Assembly (NCBI GenBank): GCA_016219275.1
Contig: JACRBM010000015.1
Coordinates: 1-56,363 of the forward strand
Length of the DNA: 56,363 bases
Reading direction: 5' to 3'
Source of the DNA: Chloroflexota bacterium
GTDB taxonomy: Bacteria; Chloroflexota; Anaerolineae; UBA4142
The notes under the pieces were generated by a model. It was not told where the DNA came from and did not search any database. It saw only the letters and a program-made list of their open reading frames with translations. How positions within the stretch are numbered: the stretch's first letter is position 1; each line of letters begins with the position of its first letter. Both the position numbers and the translations under genes were made by a program. Positions 6,823 to 15,272 of the stretch are shown here, in pieces.

Positions 6823-8280
6823 ATGGAAACGCAGTTCGATGTGATGGTGATTGGCGGCGGTCCCGCTGGGGTTACTGCCGCATTGCGCGCGAGCGAACTG
6901 GGCATGCGCGTCGCGCTCGTCGAGCGCGCACAGTTGGGCGGCACCTGCACGAACGATGGTTGTGTGCCGACGCGCGTGCTCGCCAAAGCCGCGCGCTTGG
7001 TGCGCGAGTCCAAACACTTTGCCGATTATGGTCTGCTGGGCGGCGCAACCCAGGTCGCGTGGGGCACATTGTTGGCGCGCGCCCAACAAACGGTGTATCG
7101 CATTCACGAAAAGAAACAACTCGCGGCGCACATCGCGAATGTCGGTGGACGCGTGTTCGAGAATGTCGGCGATGTGCGCTTTGTGGACGCGCACACGCTT
7201 GCGTTTGCAAATGGCGATGCTTTGCGCGCGGACAAGTTTATCGTCTGCGCCGGCGGACACACGCGGCGACTTGATATTCCTGGCATCGAGTATTGTCTGA
7301 CGCATCGCGATATTTGGTCGCTCAAGCAGTTGCCTGCATCGGTGATCGTGATCGGCGGCGGCGGAACAGGCGCGCAAGTCGCATCAATTCTCGACGCGTT
7401 TGGCGTGCGCGTGTCGCTCGTTTCGCGCGGGCGCATCGTCGAGACGGAAGACGCGAGTGTGTCCAAGTGTGTCCACGAAGCATTCACGCGACGCGGGCTG
7501 AACGTCATCACGGCGATGCAAGCCATCGAACGCATCGAGAAACGCGCCGATGGTTTCACCGTGGAGTATCGGTGCGAGTCTGGGATCGAAGCGGTGCACG
7601 CGGACGTGGTGATGCTCGCGGCGGGCTGGGAAGCGAATGTCGCCGCGATGAATCTCGACGCGGCGGGCGTGAAAACAGAACGCGGCTATATCGCGGTGAA
7701 TGATTTTCAGCAGACCTCTGCGCCGCACATTTTCGCGGCGGGCGATATTACCGGGCGCATGATGCTTGTCCAGAGCGCGGGCTATGAGGGTCGTCTGGCG
7801 GCGGAGAACGCGGTGCTGGGTGTGGGACAACCGTACAAACATCTCATCGTACCGCACGGCGGCTTTACTGATCCCGAGTACGCCGGGGTCGGTCTCACCG
7901 AAGCGCAGGCGCGCGCCAAACATGATGTCGTCGTCAGCATGGTGCCGTACTCCGATTTGGATCGCGCGGTGATTGACGATCACGCGTACGGATTTTTCAA
8001 GTTGATCGTCTCGCGCGAGACGCATCGCGTCCTGGGCGCGCACGTCGTCGGCGAGCAGGCGCTCGAAGTGATTCAACTCGTCGCGGCGGCGATGGCGGCG
8101 GAAACCTGGGTCGAGCAAATCGCGGAACTCGAACTCGCGTATCCGACGTTCACCGCGATTGTTGGGCTTGCCGCGCGCCAAGCGTCGGCGGAACTGGGCG
8201 TCGTGCCGCTCGCGCCGCAGTGGCGCGGCTTGTCGCAACTAGGCGCGCGGCTGGCGGAATGGGAGCGCTCGGATCAATGA
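6823..8280 (+). CDS. Mercuric reductase/lipoamide dehydrogenase-like FAD oxidoreductase
   Basis: 485 aa, class I pyridine nucleotide-disulfide oxidoreductase. The FAD motif VIGGGPAGVTAA is at 9-20, the redox disulfide CTNDGC at 42-47, the NAD(P) motif VIGGGGTGAQVAS near 173-185 and the FAD site IFAAGDIT near 305; a C-terminal dimerisation domain follows. The family oxidises or reduces small disulfides or metals with NAD(P)H in the cytoplasm. The C-terminal HPT..E dyad of true lipoamide dehydrogenase is replaced by YPTFTA, as in MerA-type enzymes. The MerA C-terminal Cys pair and N-terminal HMA domain are absent, so neither substrate can be assigned. Its stop overlaps the next start by ATGA, which couples it to the sensor cluster. 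Confidence 0.88.
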   Translation: METQFDVMVIGGGPAGVTAALRASELGMRVALVERAQLGGTCTNDGCVPTRVLAKAARLVRESKHFADYGLLGGATQVAWGTLLARAQQTVYRIHEKKQLAAHIANVGGRVFENVGDVRFVDAHTLAFANGDALRADKFIVCAGGHTRRLDIPGIEYCLTHRDIWSLKQLPASVIVIGGGGTGAQVASILDAFGVRVSLVSRGRIVETEDASVSKCVHEAFTRRGLNVITAMQAIERIEKRADGFTVEYRCESGIEAVHADVVMLAAGWEANVAAMNLDAAGVKTERGYIAVNDFQQTSAPHIFAAGDITGRMMLVQSAGYEGRLAAENAVLGVGQPYKHLIVPHGGFTDPEYAGVGLTEAQARAKHDVVVSMVPYSDLDRAVIDDHAYGFFKLIVSRETHRVLGAHVVGEQALEVIQLVAAAMAAETWVEQIAELELAYPTFTAIVGLAARQASAELGVVPLAPQWRGLSQLGARLAEWERSDQ

Positions 8281-9551
8281 ACGCACGCGCATTATCAGAT
8301 TTACAATTGACCGGTTGGCGGCTTGTTGGCGCGCGCGCGTTCGGGGCAGCGATGTTCATCGCGATGCCGGTGATTTTCGCGCAATCCATACCGGCGCGTG
8401 CGGCGCAACTGACGACCGTCGCGCTACAACACCAACGCGCGCTCGATCAACTTGGTTTAGGCGTTCGTTTTTTGCCCGCGTATCTTGGCGCGCTCGATCT
8501 AATCACTTTTGCGGCATGCTTCGTCGTCGCGCTGATCATCATTCTCCGCAAATCGGACGACCGCATGACGGTTTTCGTTTCAACGTTTTTGTTGGTCTAT
8601 GGTTTTTCGATTGTTCGTCCGCCGGAATCGCTCGCGGAGATGGAACCGGCTCTGCGCGCGTGGATGAACGGAGTCCGCACGATTGGCGCGGGCGGCGCGC
8701 TCATTTTTACGTTCCTGTTTCCGGATGGACGATTCGTTCCGAGGTGGACGCGCTGGATCGCCGCGTTGTGGGGCGCGTGGGCGGCGAGTTACACGTTCTT
8801 TCCCGAAAGCGCGCTCAACCCCGAGCTGTGGCGCAATCCGCTTCGCGCGCCGATCTTCCTGGGCGTCTTTTTAATCGGGCTGATCGCGCAAGTGTATCGC
8901 TACGCGCGCGTCTCGACGCCCGCGCAACGACAACAGACCAAATGGGTCTTGCTCGGTTTGATATTCTTCCTGCTGGGGTACGCGTTGTTTTTCCTGCCGC
9001 CGATTTTTGCGCGCGCGTTGATCGAAGATTCCATGCTGCGTTTGGGGTACACGTTGATCGGCGTGCCGGTGTTTTATTTCGGCGCGTTGATGTTCCCCTT
9101 GTTGTTGGCGTTCGCGATTTCGCGTTATCGCTTGTGGGACATTGATCTCGTCGTCAGTCGGACGCTGGTGTACACCTTGCTCACGCTCGCGCTCGGCGTG
9201 ATCTACTATTCGAATGTCGTGTTGTTGCAGCAAATTTTTCGCGTGCTCACCGGTCAGTTGCAGTCGGAACTCGTCACGGTCATGTCAACCCTCGCGATTG
9301 CCGCGCTGTTCAATCCGCTCCGCCGCCGTGTGCAAGATGGAATTGATCGCCGCTTCAATCGGCGCAAGTACAATGCGGCGCGCGTGCTCGCGGCGTTCAG
9401 CGCGACGGCGCGCGATGAAGTAGACATGGCGAAATTGCAAGACGCCTTGGAGACGGTCGTCAACGAGACGATGCGACCGGGTTATGTGTCGTTGTGGCTC
9501 AAGCCGACCGCGCAAGACGCCGCGCGTTCGACCGGGACGGCTGGCGAATGA
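8277..9551 (+). CDS. Membrane sensor paralogue 1 (multi-TM plus truncated GAF start)
   Basis: 424 aa from the ATG at 8277, which overlaps the previous stop (ATGA) and has GGAG at 8262-8265. About seven hydrophobic helices fill residues ~15-325, with the shared landmarks LFPDGRFVPRWTRW, QRQQTKWVLLG and SRYRLWDIDL. The tail has the linker DRRFNRRKYNAARVLAAFSA, a helix, and ends on VSLWLKP, which looks like the first strand of a GAF domain. In many Chloroflexota histidine kinases and phosphatases this N-terminal module is fused to a complete GAF and an output domain; here the output is missing. It probably senses a membrane or extracytoplasmic signal and passes it to the protein encoded at 12138. 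First of three tandem paralogues. Confidence 0.8.
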   Translation: MNARALSDLQLTGWRLVGARAFGAAMFIAMPVIFAQSIPARAAQLTTVALQHQRALDQLGLGVRFLPAYLGALDLITFAACFVVALIIILRKSDDRMTVFVSTFLLVYGFSIVRPPESLAEMEPALRAWMNGVRTIGAGGALIFTFLFPDGRFVPRWTRWIAALWGAWAASYTFFPESALNPELWRNPLRAPIFLGVFLIGLIAQVYRYARVSTPAQRQQTKWVLLGLIFFLLGYALFFLPPIFARALIEDSMLRLGYTLIGVPVFYFGALMFPLLLAFAISRYRLWDIDLVVSRTLVYTLLTLALGVIYYSNVVLLQQIFRVLTGQLQSELVTVMSTLAIAALFNPLRRRVQDGIDRRFNRRKYNAARVLAAFSATARDEVDMAKLQDALETVVNETMRPGYVSLWLKPTAQDAARSTGTAGE

Positions 9552-10789
9552 CGGCGACGCGTTGGGAGGATCACGCGCGGCTGGCTGGAACCTGGGTGTG
9601 GTTGGCGCGCGCAGGATGGCTCGTCGTCGCGACGCTGATGGTGGGCGTCAGCATCGCCTTCGTGCCGGTGCGGTGGGAGCAATTCCTCCGGCTCTTTGAA
9701 CAAGACGCGGCGACGCTCGCGCAATGGGGCTGGCGCGCGGAAATCGGCGCGATGTTTCGCACGCTCGTTGGCTTGATCTTGCTGACGAGTAGCGCGGCGC
9801 TCGGCGGATTTGTGTTCTGGCGGCGGTCGGACAATTGGGTCGCGATGTTGACCGCGTTAATGTCCGTGTCGGTCGGCGCGCTCTTTAACAATTTGACCGC
9901 GTGGGTTACGATTCCGCCCGCGTGGTTTTTTCCGGTGAGCATCGTGCGCGTCGGCGCGCCCATGTTGGTTTTCCTCGCCACGTATCTTTTTCCCGATGGA
10001 CGCTGGGTGATGCCCGGTTCGCGACTGTTCTGCGCGTTGTCGGTACTCGTGACCTTGTCCTGGACCGTGTTGCCGGATTCGCCGTTCAATATTTACAATC
10101 CCGCGCAATACACCAGCGGTGTCATCGTGACGGCGGGCATGATGTTGGTGGGGCTGATCGCCCAAGTCTATCGGTTCTCCCAGACGCGTAGCCCGATTTT
10201 GCAACAACAGACCAAGTGGATCGTATTTGGTTGGGTCTTTATTTCGATTGCGTTTGGATTCGTCTATTTGCCGCCGGTATTTTTCCCGGAACTGGGTCAA
10301 CCCGGCGCGTCGCGGTTATTGTTCAATCTTTTCGCCGAACCGGTCTATCAAGCGAGTCTATGCGTATCGTTCGTCACCGCCGCCGTCTCCATCTTGCGTT
10401 ATCGGCTGTACAACATTGATGTGATCGTGCGCCGCGCGTTAGTCTACTCGGCAATGACGACGATTTTGTTGCTGGTGTATTGGGCGAGCGTCCTCGTTCT
10501 GCAGCAACTCTTTCGCGCGTTCATCGGACAAACGTCCGAACTGGCGATCATCATTTCGACGCTGGGTCTCGCCGCGCTGTTTCAACCGTTGCGACGCGCG
10601 GTGCAAGACGCGATTGATCGCCGGTTCTACCGGTCCAAGTACGATGCCGCGCACGTGCTTGCGGCATTCAGTACGACCGCGCGCGACGAAGTAGACCTGG
10701 ATCGCTTGCAGAGCGAATTGCTGCGCGCGGTGGATGAAACGATGCAACCTACGTACGTTTCGTTGTGGGTCAAACCGCGGAGCGAGTGA
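9548..10789 (+). CDS. Membrane sensor paralogue 2
   Basis: 413 aa from the ATG at 9548, again overlapping the upstream stop as ATGA. The layout is the same as its neighbours: ~7 membrane helices, YLFPDGRWVMPGSR, ILQQQTKWIVFG, LRYRLYNIDVIVRRALVYS, then the DRRFYRSKYDAAHVLAAFS linker, the helix DEVDLDRLQSELL and an abrupt end after VSLWVKP. There is no kinase, phosphatase or HATPase motif. The tight coupling suggests that the three sensors are made in fixed ratio, or that they are recent duplicates with different ligands. Function is inferred from the family and context only. Confidence 0.8.
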   Translation: MTATRWEDHARLAGTWVWLARAGWLVVATLMVGVSIAFVPVRWEQFLRLFEQDAATLAQWGWRAEIGAMFRTLVGLILLTSSAALGGFVFWRRSDNWVAMLTALMSVSVGALFNNLTAWVTIPPAWFFPVSIVRVGAPMLVFLATYLFPDGRWVMPGSRLFCALSVLVTLSWTVLPDSPFNIYNPAQYTSGVIVTAGMMLVGLIAQVYRFSQTRSPILQQQTKWIVFGWVFISIAFGFVYLPPVFFPELGQPGASRLLFNLFAEPVYQASLCVSFVTAAVSILRYRLYNIDVIVRRALVYSAMTTILLLVYWASVLVLQQLFRAFIGQTSELAIIISTLGLAALFQPLRRAVQDAIDRRFYRSKYDAAHVLAAFSTTARDEVDLDRLQSELLRAVDETMQPTYVSLWVKPRSE

Positions 10790-10793
10790 GGCA

Positions 10794-12023
10794 ATGAAAT
10801 TATCTTTTAGCGCGTGGATGCTCGCGGTCGCGTTGACGCTCGGCATTTTCATCGCCGCGATTCCGGCGCGGTACGCGCAACTCACGACGGTCACGCCGCT
10901 GGGCGATGATCCGCTGGTGATGTTGGCGACGACTGAAGCGGCGTTCATTCAAGACGCGGGTTGGTCGGTCGAACAGTACGCGTTGTACTTTATCGCGCTG
11001 GAAGTTTTGTTCGCGGCGGTGTTCGCCGCGCTCGGCGCGCTGATCGTGTGGCGCAAACGCGATCAAGGATTGGCGCAGTTCGCGTCGCTCACGCTCATCA
11101 CGTTCGGTGTGCTCGTGCCGGCGACGCTGCGCGCGGTGGACGTGCCCGGATCGCGTTTGGAATGGGTGGTGCACGCGATTCAAAGTCTGGGTTGGCTGGC
11201 GTTCATGGCGTGCTTGTATCTTTTTCCAAACGGACGTTTCGCGCCGCGTTGGACGCGGTGGCTACTCGCGCCCTTTGGCGTGTGGGCGGTCGCGTGGGTA
11301 TTCGTGCCGGCGGCGAATCCGTTCAATTGGTCGCTGGCGTGGATGTTGATCGCGTTCCTGGGTTCGTTCAGCACCGGCGTCCTCGCGCAAATGTATCGCT
11401 ATGTCTTTGTCTCGTCGCCGCTCGAACGCGCGCAGACGCGTTGGGTCGTGTTCGCGTTTGCGCTTGCCACGCTCGGCATTCTCGCGTTTCTCGCGCCGAC
11501 GATCCTGTCTCCGGCGACGCGCGAACCGGGAAGCGCGCGCGTGATTTATCACATGATCGGCGTGCCGGTCTTTGCATTCTCGTTGCTCCTGATTCCCGCG
11601 TCCATCGGTATCGCGATTTTGCGTTATCGGCTGTGGGATATTGATCTGTTGATTCGCCGCACGTTGATCTATGGCGTGTTGTCGGCGGCGTTGCTCGCGT
11701 TGTATTTCGGAAGTGTGGTCGCGCTGCAACAACTTTTCCGCGCGATGACCGGCGAGCAATCGGACGTCGCGATCATTCTTTCGACGCTCGTCATTGCCGG
11801 GGCGTTCAATCCGTTGCGGCACGTACTGCAGGACGCGATTGATCGGCGATTCTATCGGCGCAAGTACGACGCGGCGCGCGTTCTCGATGCGTTCGGCGCG
11901 ACCGCGCGCGACCAGGTTGAGTTGAACGCGTTGACCCAGCATTTGCTTCACGTCGTCGAAGAAACGATCCAACCGACGAGCGCGAGTCTGTGGCTGAAAT
12001 CGGATCGCCGCGAAAAAATGTAA
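10794..12023 (+). CDS. Membrane sensor paralogue 3
   Basis: 409 aa from the ATG at 10794, with GTGAGG just upstream and 4 nt after the previous stop. N-terminal SAWMLAVALTLGIFIAAIPA is a likely first helix. YLFPNGRFAPRWTRW, RAQTRWVVFAFA and LRYRLWDIDLLIRRTLIY mark the shared core. The C-terminal linker DRRFYRRKYDAARVLDAFGA runs into DQVELNALTQHLLHVVEETI and ends on SASLWLKSDRREKM, the point where a GAF domain would continue. The following 114 bp contain a dispersed repeat, after which the next gene begins inside a GAF-like sequence. This may be an originally fused gene split by repeat insertion. Confidence 0.8.
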   Translation: MKLSFSAWMLAVALTLGIFIAAIPARYAQLTTVTPLGDDPLVMLATTEAAFIQDAGWSVEQYALYFIALEVLFAAVFAALGALIVWRKRDQGLAQFASLTLITFGVLVPATLRAVDVPGSRLEWVVHAIQSLGWLAFMACLYLFPNGRFAPRWTRWLLAPFGVWAVAWVFVPAANPFNWSLAWMLIAFLGSFSTGVLAQMYRYVFVSSPLERAQTRWVVFAFALATLGILAFLAPTILSPATREPGSARVIYHMIGVPVFAFSLLLIPASIGIAILRYRLWDIDLLIRRTLIYGVLSAALLALYFGSVVALQQLFRAMTGEQSDVAIILSTLVIAGAFNPLRHVLQDAIDRRFYRRKYDAARVLDAFGATARDQVELNALTQHLLHVVEETIQPTSASLWLKSDRREKM

Positions 12024-12040
12024 TTGGAATCTATAGATTT

Positions 12041-12089
12041 CGCAGATTCCACAGATTGTTCTTTTCTGTGAAATCGGTGTAATCTGTAG
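12041..12089. repeat. CAGATT/AATCTG inverted repeat between sensor 3 and the phosphatase
   Basis: CGCAGATTCCACAGATT (12041-12057) and AAATCGGTGTAATCTGTAG (12071-12089) form an imperfect inverted repeat, within a run of AATCTATAGATT-like units. It occupies the space between the two halves of the apparent GAF domain. Confidence 0.6.
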
Positions 12090-12137
12090 TTGCTTACTCT
12101 GAGTAATGACGCGTTGTCTTTTTGAAATGGAACATGG

Positions 12138-13730
12138 ATGGCAAGTTTTTTGCGACGATTGAGCCAGATTTTTTTTCGCAAGTCGAACGGCGCGGCGCGC
12201 GACCAAGCGTTCGCGGCTACATCCGCGCGCGGGGCAGTGACGCCGTTTGACCTGGATATCGCGCCGGACGATCCACTCCTCGCGTATTTACAGCAGAGCT
12301 CGAACGCGGTCGAAGTGGGGCGCGTGAATCTCGAATCGGCGGCATTGCGCGCGTTGAAACAAGCCGGCGTCAAGGTCGTCGTGCCGCTCGTCAGTCAAGG
12401 CGAGTTGATCGGTTTGTTGAACCTGGGTCCGCGTTTGGGCGAGCAAGAGTATTCGAGCGGCGATTTCAATTTGCTCGACAATTTGGCGACGCAAGCCGCG
12501 CCGGCGGTGCGCGTGGCGCAATTGGTGCAGCAGCAACAGTTCCAAGCGCAAGAGCGCGAGCGCATGGCGCAAGAGTTACGCGTAGCGCGCTTGATTCAGC
12601 AAACCTTGTTGCCCAAGCAACTCCCGCACGTCGCCGGGTGGCGGCTCGCGGTGCATTATCAACCGGCGCGCGAAGTCGGCGGCGACCTCTATGATTTTTT
12701 CGAATTGCCGGATGGACGGCTGGTTATCGCGGTGGGCGATGTGACGGACAAGGGCGTGCCCGCCGCGCTCGTGATGGCGACGACGCGCGCGGTGTTGCGC
12801 GGCGCGGCGCGGCGCGAACTTTCGCCGAGCGAGGCGCTGGAACGTTCGAACAATTTGCTTTGCCCGGAAATGCCGCCCGCGATGTTCGTCACGTGTCTCT
12901 ATGCGATTCTCGATCCGACGACCGGACGCTTGCAGTACGCGAACGCCGGACACAATCCGCCGTACCGCCGGCACGACGGCGCGGCGGACGAGTTGCGCGC
13001 GACCGGGATGCCCCTTGGGCTGATGCCGGGAATGAAGTACGAAGAAAAAGAAACCGTGCTCGTCCCCGGCGATAGTGTTCTGCTGTACAGCGACGGTTTG
13101 ATCGAAGCGCACAACGCGCGGCGTGAGATGTTTGGTTTCGCGCACTTGCGTGAGCTGGTCGCGCAACACGCGTCCGGTAGTTCGACGTTGTTGCCGTTTT
13201 TGATGGAGCAGTTACGCCAATTCAGCGGCGCGGGCTGGGAACAGGAAGACGATATCACCATGCTGATGCTGGAACGTTTGCATTTTACCGATGCCGACCG
13301 ACGCGATTTGAAAACGCGCGACGAATTTACGTTGCCGAGTGAGCCAGGAAACGAACGCGTCGCGATGGCGCGCGTCGCGAATGTCGCGCGCGGGCTGGGT
13401 TTGCCGAACGCGCAACTCGACCGCCTCAAGACGGCGGTCGCGGAGACGACGATGAACGCGATCGAGTACGGCAATCGCAATCATGCGGATGTGCCGGTGG
13501 AAATTCGCGTTGCCGCGTCGGACGAGTTGCTCGCGATTTACATCACCGATCAAGGCACGGGTGTGCCCGGCGGCGAACCGCCCACGCCGAACCTCGAAGC
13601 GAAACTCGCCGGTCTGCAATCGCCGCGCGGCTGGGGTTTGTTCCTCATCAAAAAAATGGTTGATGAGATGAACGTCATCGCAGGGGACAAGCACACCGTC
13701 GAACTGATCGTCCGCATCAAGGATGGGTGA
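12138..13730 (+). CDS. GAF-SpoIIE/PP2C phosphatase-HATPase (RsbU-RsbW-like fusion)
   Basis: 530 aa. Residues ~40-130 are the C-terminal two-thirds of a GAF domain (PLVSQGELIGLLNLG at 83-97). A coiled segment QQQQFQAQERERMAQELRVA (~131-150) leads to a SpoIIE-type PP2M phosphatase at ~165-375, with GGDLYD at 181-186 and GDVTDKG at 200-206 as metal-binding motifs. Residues ~395-530 are an anti-sigma-type HATPase: ETTMNAIEYGN near 435, DQGTG near 471, GWGLFLIK near 498. One protein thus holds both the phosphatase (RsbU role) and the kinase/anti-sigma (RsbW role). Its likely clients are the two STAS proteins just downstream. The GAF lacks its first strand, which the upstream sensors carry. The start at 12138 has GGA spaced 6 nt upstream; an ATG at 12134 is out of frame. 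Confidence 0.88.
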   Translation: MASFLRRLSQIFFRKSNGAARDQAFAATSARGAVTPFDLDIAPDDPLLAYLQQSSNAVEVGRVNLESAALRALKQAGVKVVVPLVSQGELIGLLNLGPRLGEQEYSSGDFNLLDNLATQAAPAVRVAQLVQQQQFQAQERERMAQELRVARLIQQTLLPKQLPHVAGWRLAVHYQPAREVGGDLYDFFELPDGRLVIAVGDVTDKGVPAALVMATTRAVLRGAARRELSPSEALERSNNLLCPEMPPAMFVTCLYAILDPTTGRLQYANAGHNPPYRRHDGAADELRATGMPLGLMPGMKYEEKETVLVPGDSVLLYSDGLIEAHNARREMFGFAHLRELVAQHASGSSTLLPFLMEQLRQFSGAGWEQEDDITMLMLERLHFTDADRRDLKTRDEFTLPSEPGNERVAMARVANVARGLGLPNAQLDRLKTAVAETTMNAIEYGNRNHADVPVEIRVAASDELLAIYITDQGTGVPGGEPPTPNLEAKLAGLQSPRGWGLFLIKKMVDEMNVIAGDKHTVELIVRIKDG

Positions 13731-13731
13731 A

Positions 13732-14082
13732 ATGGATCCAAGTCCGTTTGCGGCGAAGGTGCGCGCATTATCGCGAATGCGCGCCATCGAAATGTCAGGC
13801 GAGATTGACGGCTCGCAAAGCGATCAACTGATGGCGCTATTCAATCAAGTGGTGATCCAAAAACCGTCCGCGGTTCTTTTAGATTTTACAGAGATTGGGT
13901 ACATCAATAGCAAAGGTATTGCGGCAATTGTGGCGATGTTGACCCGCGCGCAACTCGCCCAAGTCCGTCTGTTGGCGTGCGGCTTGAGCGAGCACTATCG
14001 AGAGATTTTTCAAATTACGCGGCTGTCTGATTTTATCGAAATTTATTCGGATCAGGCGACGGCAATGAATTCCGTCAAGTAA
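13732..14082 (+). CDS. STAS-domain anti-sigma factor antagonist 1
   Basis: 116 aa, single STAS domain of the RsbV/SpoIIAA type. VLLDFTEIGYINSKGIAAIV carries the conserved phosphorylatable Ser (NSKG), which the HATPase would phosphorylate and the SpoIIE domain dephosphorylate. The ATG at 13732 lies 2 nt after the phosphatase stop; an alternative ATG at 13723 overlaps it. Cytoplasmic, part of the partner-switching operon. Confidence 0.85.
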   Translation: MDPSPFAAKVRALSRMRAIEMSGEIDGSQSDQLMALFNQVVIQKPSAVLLDFTEIGYINSKGIAAIVAMLTRAQLAQVRLLACGLSEHYREIFQITRLSDFIEIYSDQATAMNSVK

Positions 14083-14091
14083 GGAGGGGAC

Positions 14092-14439
14092 ATGGCAGGG
14101 AAAGCGACGGTCACGGCGCGCAACGTGCGCGAAGGAGTGAGCATTCTCGACATTCAGGGTGAGATCAACGCGTTCGCGGAGAACGCGCTGATGGATGCGT
14201 ACACGCAAGCGACGAGCGCGAACGCGCGGGTGATCATTTTGAATTTCACCGGCTTGGAGTACATGAACAGTTCCGGCATCGGTCTCTTGGTAACACTGCT
14301 CATTCGCGTGAATCGGCAGAAACAGAAATTGTTGACGTACGGACTCAACGAACACTATCAGCAAATTTTTGGACTGACGCGCTTGAACGAAGCGATTCGC
14401 ATCTGCCTTTCGGAAAGCGATGCGCTGGCGAACGCGTGA
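14092..14439 (+). CDS. STAS-domain anti-sigma factor antagonist 2
   Basis: 115 aa STAS protein with a very strong ribosome site (AAGGAGGGGAC) before the ATG at 14092. VIILNFTGLEYMNSSGIGLL contains the phosphoacceptor Ser in NSSG. Two different antagonists next to one combined phosphatase/kinase suggest either two output branches or a heteromeric switch. It shares the NEHYQQIFGLTRL-type C-terminal helix with the first STAS protein (SEHYREIFQITRL), so the pair probably arose by duplication. Confidence 0.88.
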   Translation: MAGKATVTARNVREGVSILDIQGEINAFAENALMDAYTQATSANARVIILNFTGLEYMNSSGIGLLVTLLIRVNRQKQKLLTYGLNEHYQQIFGLTRLNEAIRICLSESDALANA

Positions 14440-14443
14440 ACCT

Positions 14444-15076
14444 ATGAAAATCTATGACATCTCAATTCCAATGACGCCGACGATGCCGACGTATCCCGGC
14501 GATCCCACCGTGAGCATCGAGCCGGTTTTGCGAATCGCGCACGGTGATAATGCGAATGTCTCGCGCTTGACGTTTGGCAATCACACTGGCACGCACGTAG
14601 ACCCGCCAGTGCATTTCATTCCCGGCGGCAAGACGGTTGACCAACTCGATTTGAACACGCTCGTTGGTTCCGCGCGCGTCGTAGACTTGACGCGCGTAAA
14701 AAAGATCATTACTGCCGCCGATTTGGAACGCGCGCGGATTCCGCGCCGTGTGACGCGCGTGCTCTTCAAAACGCGTAACTCGGCGATGTGGCGACGCGCG
14801 GGCTTTCAAAAAGATTTTATCGCGCTCGCGCCCGACGCGGCAGTGTGGCTGGTCGCGCGCGGGGTTAAGCTGGTCGGCATTGATTACCTCAGCGTCGAAG
14901 CGTTCGGCGTACCAGAACCGGCAACGCACCGCACGTTGCTGGGCGCGGGAGTGATTGCGGTTGAGGGATTGAACTTGAGCGGGATCACGGCGGGAACGTA
15001 CAAACTGGTGTGCTTGCCGATTAACGTGCAAGGTGGCGATGGTAGTCCGGCGCGCGCGATCTTGATCGAGGAATGA
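14444..15076 (+). CDS. Metal-dependent cyclase/hydrolase, kynurenine formamidase-like
   Basis: 210 aa from the ATG at 14444, 4 nt after the STAS stop; the longer in-frame start at 14420 would overlap it. The family signature NHTGTHVDPPVHF at ~47-59 gives the HxGTHxDxPxH metal site, and the N-terminal DISIPMTPTMPTYPGDP is typical of the PF04199 cyclase family. Members hydrolyse N-formylkynurenine, isatin or related amides, or cyclise polyketides; the substrate cannot be told. Its tight link to an anti-sigma circuit is unexpected and may reflect a shared operon rather than a shared function. Confidence 0.82.
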   Translation: MKIYDISIPMTPTMPTYPGDPTVSIEPVLRIAHGDNANVSRLTFGNHTGTHVDPPVHFIPGGKTVDQLDLNTLVGSARVVDLTRVKKIITAADLERARIPRRVTRVLFKTRNSAMWRRAGFQKDFIALAPDAAVWLVARGVKLVGIDYLSVEAFGVPEPATHRTLLGAGVIAVEGLNLSGITAGTYKLVCLPINVQGGDGSPARAILIEE

Positions 15077-15162
15077 CGCGGCGCGTGTGACCCATGCACG
15101 CATTGATTGACCCAGTTTGCAATCGAATTTGACGTTTGCGCGAGATATGCGCGGGGATACAA

Positions 15163-15239
15163 GGGCGAAGCATTCGCCGCCGTGGTTCAGTTTTGGCAAG
15201 TGCACTTTGAAGTACCAGCATCGGCGAATGCCTCGTCCC
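15163..15239. repeat. GGGCGAAGCATTCGCC foldback repeat, copy 1
   Basis: GGGCGAAGCATTCGCC (15163-15178) is mirrored by GGCGAATGCCTCGTCCC (15223-15239). A longer and cleaner copy lies at 51323-51419. The rest of the 196-bp gap holds no recognised gene. Confidence 0.7.
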
Positions 15240-15272
15240 AACGATATCAAATCAATCTGAGGTGAAATGCAA

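Noticed and set aside
6823-8280. Calling the flavoprotein merA or lpd
   Set aside because: It lacks the MerA C-terminal Cys pair and HMA domain, and also the His-Glu dyad of lipoamide dehydrogenase.
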